Assembly: GCF_903645295.1 (NCBI RefSeq) | Contig: NZ_CAHJXM010000002.1 | Span: 658,001 to 722,000 of the forward strand | Length of the DNA: 64,000 nt | Direction of reading: 5' to 3' | Origin: Bacillus sp. Marseille-Q1617 | Lineage (GTDB): Bacteria > Bacillota > Bacilli > Bacillales > Bacillaceae_B | Shown here: one piece after another, positions 27,784 through 38,231 of the stretch | Layout of the letters: every line of letters begins with the position of its first letter | Numbering within the stretch: the first letter of the stretch is position 1 | Position numbers and translations under genes: made by a program | Notes under the pieces: model-generated | What the model was told of the DNA's origin: nothing | Seen by the model: the letters and a program-made list of their open reading frames with translations, nothing else | Databases searched by the model: none

Positions 27784-28977
27784 ATGACGAAGCTATTCAT
27801 GTTCGAGAAGCCGTTGGGAATGAGAGATACATTTCCCGATTTATATGAGATAAAAGATGGTACGAAAAAGAAAATGGAAGGTGCGATGAAGCGCTGGGGC
27901 TACAAATTCATCGAGACACCTTCGCTTGAATATTACGAAACGGTCGGGGACGCGTCTGCCATCCTCGATCAGCAGCTGTTCAAACTCTTGGATCAGCAGG
28001 GGCACACGCTCGTCCTGCGGCCGGATATGACGGCTCCCATCGCCCGCATCGCTGCATCGAAGCTCCTGAAGGACCGGACGCCGCTCAGGCTTGCCTACTC
28101 CAACAGCGTATTCCGCGCACAGCAGCGGGAAGGAGGGCGCCCGGCGGAATTCGAACAGGTGGGCATCGAATGCATCGGGGATGACTCCGTCAGTGCGGAC
28201 GCCGAGGTGATTGCCCTCATGGTGTCTGTTTTAAAGGAAGCGGGACTCGACAACTTTAAGATATCGATCGGCCATATCGGCTTTGTTCAGGAACTTTTCA
28301 CCCAGATTGTCGGAACCGAAGAGAGAGCCAATACGCTAAGAAGATTTTTATATGAGAAAAACTACGTGGGATACCGTCAGCATGTGAATGAACTGACGCT
28401 ATCCTCCATCGATAAACAGCGATTGTTCAGCTTTTTGAAATTGAGAGGGTCGGACAATGTGTTCGGGAAAGCCCACTCCCTTTTAGAAGGAGAAAAAGGA
28501 CTGCAGGCTTTGGAGCAGTTAAAGGAACTATGGAGCATCCTGAAAGACTACGGAGTCGAGCAGTATATCAAATTCGATCTCAGCCTCGTCAGTCATATGA
28601 GTTACTACTCCGGCATCCTGTTTGAAGTGTACGGTGAAAATGTCGGGTTTGCGATCGGGAATGGCGGACGCTACGACAAGCTTCTCGAAAAGTTCGGCAA
28701 AACCTCAGGGGCGACCGGATTCGGGCTGCGCCTTGATTATGTCCTTGAAGCGATGAGGATCGAATTAACTTCATCCGACCAGGAGTGCGTGCTGTTCAGT
28801 GACGAACGCAGGAAAGAAGCCATTACACTCGCATCAGAACTTAGGGGTGAAGGAAAAGAAGTGGTCCTCCAGAACTGGAAGGGTGTCGGCGACGTGGATG
28901 AATTTACAAAAGGATTCAGCAATGTTCATTTTGTCGTTGGACAGGAACGGAACGGAAATGGTGGTGAAAACCGATGA
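27784..28977 (+). CDS. hisZ: ATP phosphoribosyltransferase regulatory subunit
   Basis: HisRS-like protein without tRNA charging activity that forms a complex with short HisG and gives it histidine feedback. Seen: histidyl-tRNA synthetase-like motif 2 [23 protein letters not shown] and the late [15 protein letters not shown] 27784 follows AAAGGTGG (27771-27778); the frame is open from 27775. 397 residues. First gene of the complete his operon. Confidence 0.95.
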   Translation: MTKLFMFEKPLGMRDTFPDLYEIKDGTKKKMEGAMKRWGYKFIETPSLEYYETVGDASAILDQQLFKLLDQQGHTLVLRPDMTAPIARIAASKLLKDRTPLRLAYSNSVFRAQQREGGRPAEFEQVGIECIGDDSVSADAEVIALMVSVLKEAGLDNFKISIGHIGFVQELFTQIVGTEERANTLRRFLYEKNYVGYRQHVNELTLSSIDKQRLFSFLKLRGSDNVFGKAHSLLEGEKGLQALEQLKELWSILKDYGVEQYIKFDLSLVSHMSYYSGILFEVYGENVGFAIGNGGRYDKLLEKFGKTSGATGFGLRLDYVLEAMRIELTSSDQECVLFSDERRKEAITLASELRGEGKEVVLQNWKGVGDVDEFTKGFSNVHFVVGQERNGNGGENR

Positions 28978-29600
28978 GCAGTTTAACGATTGCGATGCCA
29001 AAAGGCAGGATTTTTGAAGAAGCGGTTGAACTTTTAAGAAAAGCGGATTACGATCTGCCTCCCGAATTCGATGATTCAAGAAAACTGATCATCGAAGTGC
29101 CGCAGGAGGAACTCAGATTTATTTTAGCAAAACCGATGGACGTCCCGACGTATGTCGAGCACGGTGTCGCTGACCTCGGGATCGCCGGGAAAGACGTGAT
29201 GCTTGAAGAAGAGCGTGATGTATACGAACTGCTCGATCTCAAGATCAGCGGCTGCTACCTGGCTGTCGCAGGGCTTCCCGATACAAAAATGAATGATGTG
29301 GCTCCGAAAATCGCCACCAAATATCCAAACGTCGCTTCATCCTATTTCAGGGAGCAAGGTGAGCAGGTGGAGATCATCAAGCTCAACGGTTCCATCGAAC
29401 TGGCGCCGCTGATCGGACTCGCCGACAGGATTGTCGATATCGTGTCGACCGGGAGGACGCTGAAGGAAAACGGACTCGTGGAATACGAAACGATTGTGGA
29501 TATCACATCCCGGTTGATCGTGAACCCGGTCAGCTACCGGATGAAGGATGAAAAAATCGAGGACCTTGTGGCCAGGCTGACCCGGGTCATCGAAGGTTGA
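28974..29600 (+). CDS. hisG: ATP phosphoribosyltransferase, short form
   Basis: First step of histidine synthesis, ATP plus PRPP. At 208 residues it lacks the C-terminal regulatory domain of long HisG, consistent with the adjacent hisZ. Seen: [14 protein letters not shown] start and PRPP loop around [13 protein letters not shown] overlap with hisZ. Confidence 0.97.
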   Translation: MSSLTIAMPKGRIFEEAVELLRKADYDLPPEFDDSRKLIIEVPQEELRFILAKPMDVPTYVEHGVADLGIAGKDVMLEEERDVYELLDLKISGCYLAVAGLPDTKMNDVAPKIATKYPNVASSYFREQGEQVEIIKLNGSIELAPLIGLADRIVDIVSTGRTLKENGLVEYETIVDITSRLIVNPVSYRMKDEKIEDLVARLTRVIEG

Positions 29601-29634
29601 GGAACTTTTTTATTATAAAAGGCTGGTGGAATGA

Positions 29635-30909
29635 ATGAAGATTATCAGAGAGGTCGAAGGGGCGTCGATTAAGCGCTCAGTCGACAGCGGAACCGAAGAG
29701 CAGCGGAGGGCCGTTCAGGAAATCATCGCGTCTGTCCGTGAAAAAGGGGATCCTGCCCTCACCGCATACACGGAAAAATTCGACCGTGTACGAATAGAAG
29801 AACTCAGAGTTTCCGAAGAGGAAATCGCTGATGCATTTGCGGAGATGGACACTGAAATGATCAAAGTGATCCAGGAAGCGGCTGACAATATCAGCGCGTT
29901 CCATGAAAAACAAAAACAGTCCTCCTGGTTCACCACGCAGCCGGACGGAACGATGCTCGGGCAGAAGCTGACACCCCTTGATTCGGTTGGGGTTTACGTA
30001 CCGGGTGGGACGGCTGCATACCCGTCCTCCGTACTGATGAATGTGCTGCCTGCAAAAGTCGCCGGGGTGGAACGGATCGCAATGGTTTCTCCGCCTGGAA
30101 AAGACGGCAAGCTGTCGTCCGGCGTGCTCGTCGCTGCAAAGATCGCCGGTGTGGAGGAAATCTACAAAGTCGGCGGAGCCCAGGCAGTTGCCGCCTTGGC
30201 TTATGGAACGGAGACGATCGCTCCGGTTGATAAAATCACCGGTCCGGGGAACATCTTTGTTGCATTAGCCAAACGTGAAGTGTTCGGTGACGTGGATATC
30301 GATATGATTGCAGGTCCGAGCGAAATCGTCGTGTTGGCGGACGGAAATCAGCATGCAGATGAAATAGCGGCAGATCTGTTGTCGCAGGCGGAACACGATA
30401 CATTGGCATCCGCGGTCCTTGTTACGACATGTGAAGAGCTTGCTGAGAACGTATCAAGGGAAGTCGAGCGGCAATTATCGACGCTGCCCCGTGAGGATAT
30501 CGCCCGGCAGTCGATCAGCGATTTCGGCGCCATCTATGTAGTGGACGATTTGGAAAAGGCTGTCGAGCTGGTCAATCAGCTTGCGCCGGAGCATCTGGAA
30601 ATCCTGACGGCGGATCCGTTCGAAACGATGGCGGGGATACGCCATGCCGGAGCGATTTTCCTAGGGCGCTACAGCTCGGAACCGGTCGGAGACTATTTTG
30701 CAGGGCCGAATCACGTATTGCCGACAAACGGGACGGCGCGATTCTCAAGTCCATTGAACGTCGATGAATTCATGAAAAAATCAAGCATCATTTCCTACAG
30801 TGAAAGAGCACTGAAGGAAAATGGAGATAAAATAGCGAAACTTGCGCGGCTCGAAGGTCTCGAAGCCCACGCCCGTGCAGTCGAAATACGATTCAAAAAG
30901 AGGGACTGA
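29635..30909 (+). CDS. hisD: Histidinol dehydrogenase
   Basis: Zinc- and NAD-dependent oxidation of histidinol to histidine, the last two steps of the pathway. Seen: [41 protein letters not shown], the zinc-site region DLLSQAEHD and APEHLEI. 424 residues, normal length. Ribosome site GGTGG precedes ATG 29635. Confidence 0.97.
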   Translation: MKIIREVEGASIKRSVDSGTEEQRRAVQEIIASVREKGDPALTAYTEKFDRVRIEELRVSEEEIADAFAEMDTEMIKVIQEAADNISAFHEKQKQSSWFTTQPDGTMLGQKLTPLDSVGVYVPGGTAAYPSSVLMNVLPAKVAGVERIAMVSPPGKDGKLSSGVLVAAKIAGVEEIYKVGGAQAVAALAYGTETIAPVDKITGPGNIFVALAKREVFGDVDIDMIAGPSEIVVLADGNQHADEIAADLLSQAEHDTLASAVLVTTCEELAENVSREVERQLSTLPREDIARQSISDFGAIYVVDDLEKAVELVNQLAPEHLEILTADPFETMAGIRHAGAIFLGRYSSEPVGDYFAGPNHVLPTNGTARFSSPLNVDEFMKKSSIISYSERALKENGDKIAKLARLEGLEAHARAVEIRFKKRD

Positions 30910-30943
30910 CGCTTTAGCGCACTAAACGCCCGTCCCTCGGTAC
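30909..30943. repeat. Degenerate GGGACGGGCC-family element
   Basis: GACGCTTTAGCGCACTAAACGC followed by CCGTCCCTC fills most of the 54-bp hisD-hisB gap. It resembles the inner half of the palindrome at 53958-54013 (GCGTTAACGCATTAGCGC.. and GTCCC). Confidence 0.4.
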
Positions 30944-30963
30944 TTTAAAGGAGTGAAGCAACG

Positions 30964-31551
30964 ATGGAGAGAAGAGCGGAGATTGTGAGGAAGACGAATG
31001 AGACGGATATTCGTTTGAGTTTTGGAATTGACGGTGAAGGAAATTCGGAGATTGAGACGGGTGTTCCGTTCATGAGTCATATGCTGGACCTGTTCACGAA
31101 GCATGGACAGTTTGACTGCAAGATTGATGCGAATGGTGATACCGAGGTTGACGACCACCATACAACGGAGGATATCGGGATCTGCCTCGGACAGGCTCTC
31201 GTGAAGGCGCTTGGCGACAAGAGAGGCATCAAGCGCTACGGTTCGGCGATGGTGCCGATGGATGAGGCGCTGGCAACCGTCGTTGTCGACCTCAGCAACC
31301 GTCCGCATCTTGAATTCAGGGCGGACCTTCCAAGCCAGAAAGTCGGAACGTTTGATACAGAAAACGTTCACGAATTCCTCTGGAAGCTCGCTCTTGAAGC
31401 AAGGATGAATCTCCATGTGATCGTTCACTACGGCCACAACACGCATCACATCATCGAGGCGATTTTCAAGGCACTCGGCCGTGCACTAGATGAAGCGACG
31501 ACCATCGACCCGCGGGTCAAAGGAATTCCTTCCACAAAGGGGATGTTGTAA
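30964..31551 (+). CDS. hisB: Imidazoleglycerol-phosphate dehydratase
   Basis: Manganese enzyme that dehydrates imidazole glycerol phosphate. 195 residues, the single-function form (no phosphatase domain). Seen: paired metal motifs VDDHHTTEDIG and YGHNTHHIIEAIFKALGRAL. AAAGGAG upstream. Bases and codons (many GAT/GGT at the 5' end) match the operon. Confidence 0.97.
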   Translation: MERRAEIVRKTNETDIRLSFGIDGEGNSEIETGVPFMSHMLDLFTKHGQFDCKIDANGDTEVDDHHTTEDIGICLGQALVKALGDKRGIKRYGSAMVPMDEALATVVVDLSNRPHLEFRADLPSQKVGTFDTENVHEFLWKLALEARMNLHVIVHYGHNTHHIIEAIFKALGRALDEATTIDPRVKGIPSTKGML

Positions 31552-31554
31552 ATC

Positions 31555-32193
31555 ATGATCGGCATCGCAGATTACGGAATGGGGAATCTGTTCTCAGTCA
31601 GCAAAGCGCTTGAGCGGCTGAACGTCCCCTATTTTATCAGTGACGACCGCGACAAGCTTCTCGAAGCAGACGGGCTGATTCTACCGGGAGTCGGCGCCTT
31701 CAAGGACGCGATGAACCTGCTTGAGTCCACTCATCTGAAAGAAACGATCCTGACTTTTGCAGGCAGTGGAAAGCCGCTGCTCGGCATCTGCCTCGGGATG
31801 CAGCTCCTTTTTGAAAAAAGTGAAGAAAACGGCCGTACACCGGGCCTCGGATTGCTTCCGGGAGAAGTCATCCATATCCCGAAACGGGACCATGAAGGAA
31901 ACGACTATAAAGTCCCTCATATGGGCTGGAACCATCTTTCGTTCCAAAAAGAATCTCATCTTCTTGATGGATTGGAAGAAGGTTATGTCTACTTCGTTCA
32001 TTCTTACTATGTGCAAGGGTCCGAAGAAGTCCTGACAGCGACGGCAGACTACGCAGGTGTTGAAATCCCTGCGGTCGTCAGCAAAGATAATATTTACGGC
32101 ATGCAGTTCCACCCTGAAAAGAGCGGGCGGCTGGGCATGCAGCTACTGGAAAACTTCACAAAACGAGTGAAAGAATCGGAGGCAGTTTCATGA
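31555..32193 (+). CDS. hisH: Imidazole glycerol phosphate synthase, glutaminase subunit
   Basis: Class I glutamine amidotransferase that feeds ammonia to HisF. Catalytic Cys in [11 protein letters not shown], and the His-Glu pair in MQFHPEKSG. 212 residues. It starts 3 bp after hisB and overlaps hisA by ATGA. Confidence 0.97.
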   Translation: MIGIADYGMGNLFSVSKALERLNVPYFISDDRDKLLEADGLILPGVGAFKDAMNLLESTHLKETILTFAGSGKPLLGICLGMQLLFEKSEENGRTPGLGLLPGEVIHIPKRDHEGNDYKVPHMGWNHLSFQKESHLLDGLEEGYVYFVHSYYVQGSEEVLTATADYAGVEIPAVVSKDNIYGMQFHPEKSGRLGMQLLENFTKRVKESEAVS

Positions 32194-32927
32194 GTTTTAC
32201 AATTTATCCCGCGATCGATATGCGCGGCGGAAAATGTGTACGATTGATTCAAGGGGACTACAATCAGGAGACCGTTTACGGCGATTCCCCTTTTGATATG
32301 GCAAAGAAATTCGCCGTTGAAGGCGCGGAATGGATCCATATGGTCGACCTTGACGGAGCAAAAGAAGGCTCCCGCATCAATGATGAGTTTGTCATTGCCG
32401 TTGCTGAAAAACTGGACGCAAAAGTCCAGGTCGGCGGAGGAATCCGCTCGGCGGAAGACATCGAGCACTATCTGAACCGCGGCGTCGACCGCGTCATCAT
32501 CGGCAGCATCGCCGTTTCCAACACAGAATTAGTGAAAGAGTGGCTTGCCAAATATGGTGATAAGATTGCGATCGGACTCGACGCCAAGGACGGCTATGTC
32601 GCTACTCATGGATGGATCGAAACCTCTGCGTTGAAGGCAGTGGACCTCGGAAAAGAACTGGCCGCTGCAGGAGCAGAAACGTTCATTTTCACCGATATCG
32701 CCACGGACGGAATGCTGTCCGGGCCGAACATCGAAGCGGTCGTCGAACTGGCAAGGGAAACGGGTAAATCCGTGATTGCGTCCGGAGGCGTGAGTTCATT
32801 GGAAGACCTGGCTGCTCTTAAAAAATACTGCGGCCAGGGAGTGTCAGGTACCATTTGCGGTAAGTCCCTCTATACCGGGAAGTTCACCGTTGCCGAAGCG
32901 CTGAAAGAGGTGAAGGGATCATGCTGA
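32190..32927 (+). CDS. hisA: ProFAR isomerase
   Basis: TIM-barrel isomerase of the fourth pathway step. Seen: [31 protein letters not shown] phosphate loop, and [10 protein letters not shown] in the second half. 245 residues. It overlaps hisH and hisF. Confidence 0.97.
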   Translation: MSFTIYPAIDMRGGKCVRLIQGDYNQETVYGDSPFDMAKKFAVEGAEWIHMVDLDGAKEGSRINDEFVIAVAEKLDAKVQVGGGIRSAEDIEHYLNRGVDRVIIGSIAVSNTELVKEWLAKYGDKIAIGLDAKDGYVATHGWIETSALKAVDLGKELAAAGAETFIFTDIATDGMLSGPNIEAVVELARETGKSVIASGGVSSLEDLAALKKYCGQGVSGTICGKSLYTGKFTVAEALKEVKGSC

Positions 32928-33679
32928 CAAAGCGAATCATTCCCTGCCTTGATGTAAAGGACGGCCGTGTTGTGAAAGGGATTCAATTCGTTGAACTGAG
33001 AGATGCCGGAAACCCGGTCGAACTTGCGAAAGTCTATGACGAACAGGGTGCGGATGAGCTTGTGTTTTTAGATATTTCCGCTTCCCATGAAGGCCGGAAA
33101 ACGATGGTCGAGGTCGTCCAGCATGTGGCGGCGGAACTCGCCATTCCTTTTACAGTCGGCGGGGGCATCAATGCCGTGGAGGATATGAAAGTGATTTTAA
33201 GAGCCGGTGCCGACAAGGTTTCCTTGAACACGGCAGCCGTCCTGCGTCCCGAACTGGTGCGTGAAGGAGCACAGTACTTCGGATCACAGTGCATCGTGGT
33301 GGCCATCGATGCGAAATATGATGAGGAGAGCGGCGGCTTTAAGGTCTACACACACGGCGGACGGAAGCTCCGCGACCTCGATGCAGTGGAATGGGCCAAG
33401 CAGGTTGAGGACCTGGGTGCAGGAGAAATCCTGCTGACATCGATGGACAGCGACGGAGAGAAGAAAGGCTTCAATGTTGCGTTGACCCGGGCAGTGAGTG
33501 AGGCTGTCTCGATCCCGGTCATCGCTTCGGGCGGAGCCGGGAATGCAGAACACTTTAAAGAAGTGTTCACTGATGGAAAAGCCGATGCAGCGCTTGCCGC
33601 GTCCATTTTTCACTATAAAGAAACGAGTGTTGAAGAAGTGAAGAGTTACCTGAAAGAGCAGGAGGTGCATGTACGATGA
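32921..33679 (+). CDS. hisF: Imidazole glycerol phosphate synthase, cyclase subunit
   Basis: TIM-barrel partner of HisH. Seen: [18 protein letters not shown] with the catalytic Asp, [13 protein letters not shown], and [12 protein letters not shown]. 252 residues. Overlaps hisA by 7 bp and hisI by ATGA, so the whole 3' half of the operon is translationally coupled. Confidence 0.97.
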   Translation: MLTKRIIPCLDVKDGRVVKGIQFVELRDAGNPVELAKVYDEQGADELVFLDISASHEGRKTMVEVVQHVAAELAIPFTVGGGINAVEDMKVILRAGADKVSLNTAAVLRPELVREGAQYFGSQCIVVAIDAKYDEESGGFKVYTHGGRKLRDLDAVEWAKQVEDLGAGEILLTSMDSDGEKKGFNVALTRAVSEAVSIPVIASGGAGNAEHFKEVFTDGKADAALAASIFHYKETSVEEVKSYLKEQEVHVR

Positions 33680-34305
33680 CGAACAACGACTGGATTAAAG
33701 ACGTAACATACGATGAAAAAGGCCTGGTGCCGGCAATCGTACAGGATGCAGAGAGTAAAGAAGTCCTGACTCTGGCTTATATGAATGAGACATCATTAGC
33801 GAAGACGCTTGAAACAGGGGAGACCTGGTTCTACTCACGCTCCCGCCAAGAGCTCTGGCACAAAGGCGGAACGAGCGGGAATACGCAGACGGTCAAGAGC
33901 ATCGTCTGGGATTGCGATAAGGATGCACTGCTCGTCCTTGTCGATAAAAAAGGCCCTGCCTGCCACAAAGGCGAGGAGAGTTGTTTTCATGAGAAGGTAT
34001 TCGGAGAAAGCGCCGCACCTGGGGAAAACATTCTGCTGACACTTGAAGCACTCATCGCCGACCGTGAAAAAGAGCGTCCGGAAGGCGCCTACACGACCTA
34101 CTTGTTTGAAAAAGGAGTCGATAAGATCCTGAAAAAAGTAGGCGAAGAGGCGTCTGAAGTCATCATCGCTGCAAAAAACAGGGACGCGGAGGAACTGAAA
34201 TGGGAAGTCGCCGACCTGTTATATCACGTATTGGTGCTGCTGCGGGAACAAGAGCTTCCATTGGAAGAGGTTCTTGGGGTTCTTGTGGAGCGGCATAATA
34301 AATAA
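33676..34305 (+). CDS. hisI: Phosphoribosyl-AMP cyclohydrolase / phosphoribosyl-ATP pyrophosphatase
   Basis: Bifunctional HisIE, 209 residues. The N-terminal cyclohydrolase domain has [14 protein letters not shown] and zinc-site Cys in [10 protein letters not shown] and [12 protein letters not shown]. The C-terminal pyrophosphatase domain (from about residue 115) has [15 protein letters not shown] and [13 protein letters not shown]. Steps 2 and 3 of the pathway. Last gene of the operon, followed by a terminator. Confidence 0.97.
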   Translation: MTNNDWIKDVTYDEKGLVPAIVQDAESKEVLTLAYMNETSLAKTLETGETWFYSRSRQELWHKGGTSGNTQTVKSIVWDCDKDALLVLVDKKGPACHKGEESCFHEKVFGESAAPGENILLTLEALIADREKERPEGAYTTYLFEKGVDKILKKVGEEASEVIIAAKNRDAEELKWEVADLLYHVLVLLREQELPLEEVLGVLVERHNK

Positions 34306-34314
34306 TGAGTTTGG

Positions 34315-34352
34315 GAGAGGGACGGGCCTTTTGTTAAAAGGTTCGTCTCTTT
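34315..34352 (+). terminator. Terminator of the his operon
   Basis: AGAGGGACGGGCCTTTT-GTT-AAAAGGTTCGTCTCTTTT; the stem includes some G-U pairs. It contains GGGACGGGCCTT, the arm of the palindromic element family. The 34353-34560 stretch after it carries only the lone tract-B-like unit at 34476. Confidence 0.75.
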
Positions 34353-34475
34353 TATGTGTTTTTGAACAAAATTGATAAGATTTCTTTTTGAAATGGGGCT
34401 GAATGGTATGATTTCCTTACAGTTGTTCCTGAATAGTGGAGGTCTGCTAGAGTGTGTTCTTTATTGAAGAGCGGA

Positions 34476-34498
34476 ATTGCGCCACATGTCGAAAAATC
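34476..34498 (+). repeat. Single tract-B-like unit
   Basis: ATTGCGCCACATGTCGAAAAATC has the same ATTGCGC and GTCGAAAAATC words at the same 12-nt offset as the unit at 27491, but no phased neighbours. Confidence 0.5.
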
Positions 34499-34579
34499 TC
34501 TATCTTCTTCATCAAAACTTGCCCGCTTTCCAACCGAAACCCCCATCCCCTCAAAATATGGTAGTTTAGTCCAACTATG

Positions 34580-34609
34580 TTGTATGTTATACTATCTTAG
34601 TTATACTAT
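34580..34609 (+). promoter_or_regulatory. Tandem -10 promoter region of yvcD
   Basis: GTTATACTAT occurs twice (34586-34595 and 34600-34609), giving two TATACT -10 boxes 14 bp apart. TTGTAT at 34580 is a possible -35 for the second (16-nt spacer). The 5' leader GAACGTTTCGGA (34610-34621) recurs before trxB (36228 area). Confidence 0.5.
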
Positions 34610-34629
34610 GAACGTTTCGGAGGACTTTG

Positions 34630-36138
34630 ATGAGAAAAGGGTCAAAACTAATAAGTGAGCAAGCTAAGGTGTTGTCTTTTGTCCCGACAGGTGAGTACTA
34701 CTACAACAAGGGAATGAAAGCTTATCAGCGCCGCGAGCTAAAGCGGTCGTTAAAATATTTGAATAGAGCATTTCAACTGGAACCATTGGAACCGATGATT
34801 GCGTGTCAATTGTCGATTGTTTATACAGAGCTTGGCGAGTTCAAGCGTGCGAATGAATTGCTGCAGGAAATCATTAAGAATCTGGATCCGCATATGACGG
34901 AATGCCATTATTTTTTAGCTAATAATTATGCGCATTTAGGGTTATTTAAGGAAGCGTATGACCATGTGAGCGTTTATCTGGATAAAGAGGAGCATGGCGA
35001 GTTCGTCGAGGATGCAGAGGATCTGCTTGAATTGCTGGAACTCGATTCGGACCTGACGGTGGAAGATCTATACGAACATGATGATCTGATCATGCAGCAG
35101 GAAAAGGCGAAGGACCTGCTGGAGTCGGGTCATTTCCAAAAAGCCGTCGAGACCTTGAAGAAGGTGATCGAAGAGTATCCGGAATTCTGGTCTGCTTATA
35201 ATAATCTTGCCCTTGCATATTTTTACCTGGGTGAAGTGGATCAAGCCTCGGCCACATTGGAAGAAGTGCTCGAGAAGAATCCGGGAAATCTCCATGCGCT
35301 TTGCAACACGGCTGTTTTTTATTTTTATCAAAAGAGGAATGGCGAGCTGGATGAGCTGATTGCGGGACTTGAAAAGGTACGCCCGCTGCTTCATGAGCAT
35401 CGTTTCAAGCTGGGTGCCACTTTCGCTTTGATCGGTCATTCGGAAAAAGCATATGAGTGGCTGAAGTCCCTGCAGAAGATCGGGTTTGAAGGTGACGCGA
35501 GCTATTACTACTGGCTGTCCTATTCAGCATATGAAACAGGGCACCAGCAGACGGCGCGCAATGCCTGGAAAAAGGTTATCGAGATCAACCCTGAAAAAGA
35601 GGGGAATGAGCCTTGGAATGACGACCGTGCTGCAGGTTTTGAAAATCACGTCACTTCGATTCTGAAAAAGCTTCAAAGCGACTACACAGAAGAAAAGCTG
35701 TTCGGCCTTTTCCTGACGTCCGTTTCGGAGCATCAGAAATCGGTCCTTACACATGCCGATTTTTGTGAGGTGGAGGAACTGTCGATTGTCGAGAAAGTGT
35801 ATCTGGCACATGTCCTGAACACCAACGGGAATACCTCGATGAAGGTGAATCAGGAAATCAAGAATATGCATGAGGTCGCGCTTCATCTCTATGATTCCCA
35901 TCACCCGATTTCAAGCGTCGATTCGGGATTGTTCCTGACGTGGTTCACGGTTGCTTACCGCGGCCTGAAAGAGCGTGAGACATTCAAGAATACAAAAGCT
36001 TTCGCTGCAGCTGCAGACTATGTATGGAACCGCCTCAGAAATGAAAAGGTGACAAAGAAGCAGGTGTGCGACAGCTACAATGTCTCTGCAAGCACGCTGA
36101 CTAAATATATTTCCGTGGTGGAAAGCTACCTTCCATGA
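34630..36138 (+). CDS. yvcD: Tetratricopeptide-repeat protein YvcD
   Basis: A 502-residue TPR protein, all-helical by appearance. Recognisable TPR units include YYYNKGMKAYQRRELKRSLKYL, AYNNLALAYFYLGEVDQASA and ASYYYWLSYSAYETGHQQTA. The last 30 residues (KKQVCDSYNVSASTLTKYIS) look like a helix-turn-helix, so DNA or partner binding is possible. B. subtilis yvcD likewise precedes trxB; function unknown. ATG 34630 follows GGAGGAC. Confidence 0.85.
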   Translation: MRKGSKLISEQAKVLSFVPTGEYYYNKGMKAYQRRELKRSLKYLNRAFQLEPLEPMIACQLSIVYTELGEFKRANELLQEIIKNLDPHMTECHYFLANNYAHLGLFKEAYDHVSVYLDKEEHGEFVEDAEDLLELLELDSDLTVEDLYEHDDLIMQQEKAKDLLESGHFQKAVETLKKVIEEYPEFWSAYNNLALAYFYLGEVDQASATLEEVLEKNPGNLHALCNTAVFYFYQKRNGELDELIAGLEKVRPLLHEHRFKLGATFALIGHSEKAYEWLKSLQKIGFEGDASYYYWLSYSAYETGHQQTARNAWKKVIEINPEKEGNEPWNDDRAAGFENHVTSILKKLQSDYTEEKLFGLFLTSVSEHQKSVLTHADFCEVEELSIVEKVYLAHVLNTNGNTSMKVNQEIKNMHEVALHLYDSHHPISSVDSGLFLTWFTVAYRGLKERETFKNTKAFAAAADYVWNRLRNEKVTKKQVCDSYNVSASTLTKYISVVESYLP

Positions 36139-36246
36139 GCATATTTTTGGACGATACAACCCTGTTTTTTATAGGATAGGGATAGACAGTAAATACTATA
36201 TAGGGAATACAAAAACTTGCTTATAAGAACGTTTCGGAAGGAGTAA

Positions 36247-37200
<954 letters not shown>

Positions 37201-37208
37201 TAGATAAA

Positions 37209-37238
37209 GCCTTGGGAAGCGGATCCCAAGGCTTTTTT
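37209..37238 (+). terminator. Terminator after trxB
   Basis: GCCTTGGGA-AGCGGA-TCCCAAGGC followed by TTTTTTT. It abuts the stop codon of the minus-strand small gene and may serve it as well. Confidence 0.9.
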
Positions 37239-37384
37239 TATTTTCTCAGATGCTTATCGTATATCGCAATCAATTCGGTCAGCGTCCAATTTTCCACTTC
37301 CGGCCCTTCCGCAACTCCATTTTCCACTATGAGACGAATAAAATGCTCACGCTGCTTTTGGACAGCTTCTCTTAAAAATGGCAT
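37238..37384 (-). CDS. Small protein, FbpA/FbpB-like
   Basis: A 48-residue protein, MPFLREAVQKQREHFIRLIV followed by a short LTELIAIYDKHL helix. This two-helix pattern resembles the Fur-regulated basic protein (FbpA/B) type family; the match is by eye. ATG (complement of 37382-37384) has AAAGGAG upstream, which rules out the longer frame from 37471. It is divergent from tnrA, so the TnrA box and the perfect inverted repeat between them may act on both. In B. subtilis a short gene is also divergent from tnrA and TnrA-activated. Confidence 0.65.
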   Translation of the reverse strand: MPFLREAVQKQREHFIRLIVENGVAEGPEVENWTLTELIAIYDKHLRK

Positions 37385-37460
37385 AGCATTCACTCCTTTA
37401 GTTAGCGTAGTTCCATTGTAAAACCTTTCCGGTATGCATTCCGCAACTTTGGGAGATTTC

Positions 37461-37486
37461 CTGACAAACAAAAGAATGTTTGTCAG
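37461..37486. promoter_or_regulatory. Perfect 10-bp inverted repeat upstream of tnrA
   Basis: CTGACAAACA-AAAGAA-TGTTTGTCAG. It overlaps the first half of the TnrA box and sits between the divergent genes, so it could be a second operator or a hairpin in the minus-strand leader. Confidence 0.6.
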
Positions 37487-37497
37487 ACTTTCTTACA
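37481..37497. promoter_or_regulatory. TnrA/GlnR box
   Basis: TGTCAGACTTTCTTACA matches TGTNAN7TNACA exactly. Its centre is about 49 bp before the predicted tnrA start, the spacing used for TnrA activation, so positive autoregulation is expected. Confidence 0.85.
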
Positions 37498-37523
37498 TAA
37501 CGCTCAAGTTTCCTGCAAGCCCA

Positions 37524-37531
37524 TGTATAAT
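37524..37531 (+). promoter_or_regulatory. Promoter of tnrA
   Basis: TGTATAAT includes -10 TATAAT (37526-37531). There is no good -35, as expected for an activated promoter. Confidence 0.65.
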
Positions 37532-37554
37532 GAAGCTAAGAGGAGGAGGGTAGT

Positions 37555-37869
37555 GTGGGACAGGAATCTTCCTATAAGGATAAAAAAGTGATCTCAATCG
37601 GCGTAGTCAGTGAACTAACAGGCCTGACGGAAAGAAAAATCAGGTACTACGAAGAAAAGAATCTTATCTTCCCAGAACGGACCAACCGGGGATACCGGAA
37701 ATACTCTTTCAACGACGTAGAACGATTAATGGAAATTGCGGACCATAGAGAAGAAGGCGTCACAACCAAGGAAATCAAGTACGAACTGACCAAAAAAGAG
37801 AGGCAAGAAGCGAAACAAAAAATGATCAGGGGACAAATAAACGCACGGTTTGGAATCCAGAAAAATTGA
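37555..37869 (+). CDS. tnrA: Nitrogen regulator TnrA
   Basis: MerR-family regulator active under nitrogen limitation; feedback-inhibited glutamine synthetase binds its C-terminus. The 104-residue protein closely follows B. subtilis TnrA ([32 protein letters not shown]) and ends [10 protein letters not shown], like the GlnA-binding tail. GlnR is the other possibility, but the short tail and the N-terminal SYKDKKV fit TnrA. GTG start after AGGAGGAGGG. Confidence 0.9.
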   Translation: MGQESSYKDKKVISIGVVSELTGLTERKIRYYEEKNLIFPERTNRGYRKYSFNDVERLMEIADHREEGVTTKEIKYELTKKERQEAKQKMIRGQINARFGIQKN

Positions 37870-37888
37870 TGGATTCCGGGAGGAGAGA

Positions 37889-37918
37889 CAAACTCTATTG
37901 GGGGAGTTTGTCTTTTTT
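37889..37918 (+). terminator. Terminator after tnrA
   Basis: AGACAAACTC..GAGTTTGTCT followed by TTTTT. Confidence 0.85.
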
Positions 37919-37950
37919 AGTGTTAGGGGAAAAGGTATTAATTGGAAAAC

Positions 37951-38074
37951 CGGGAGATTAAACCGGATTTCTCATAGATTAATTCACATTTCTCTTAGTT
38001 AAATCCACAAACTCATAGAATAACGGCCATACCTCGTTGAATAGTCGCTAAAACTCATAGATTGACCCAACAAA
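37951..38074 (+). repeat. Phased tract C (CTCATAG every ~20.5 nt)
   Basis: CTC(A/T)TAG or CTCGTTG starts at 37971, 37992, 38012, 38033 and 38054, spacings 21, 20, 21 and 21, with AT-rich filler. A weaker unit begins at 37951. It lies in the 362-bp gap between tnrA and the SGNH gene; the rest of that gap shows no feature. Confidence 0.8.
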
Positions 38075-38231
38075 CGCAAGGAGGCTCGACCTTTATCTGG
38101 AGAACAAATATCTGCAGTGCAAAAGAACATATCAAGATCGGTACCAAAAATATACAGGATTAAATCCCCCATAAAAGGGAATAACCTCATCATGAACTGC
38201 ATCATAGTCTAATCGGAAGGTATGATCATCA

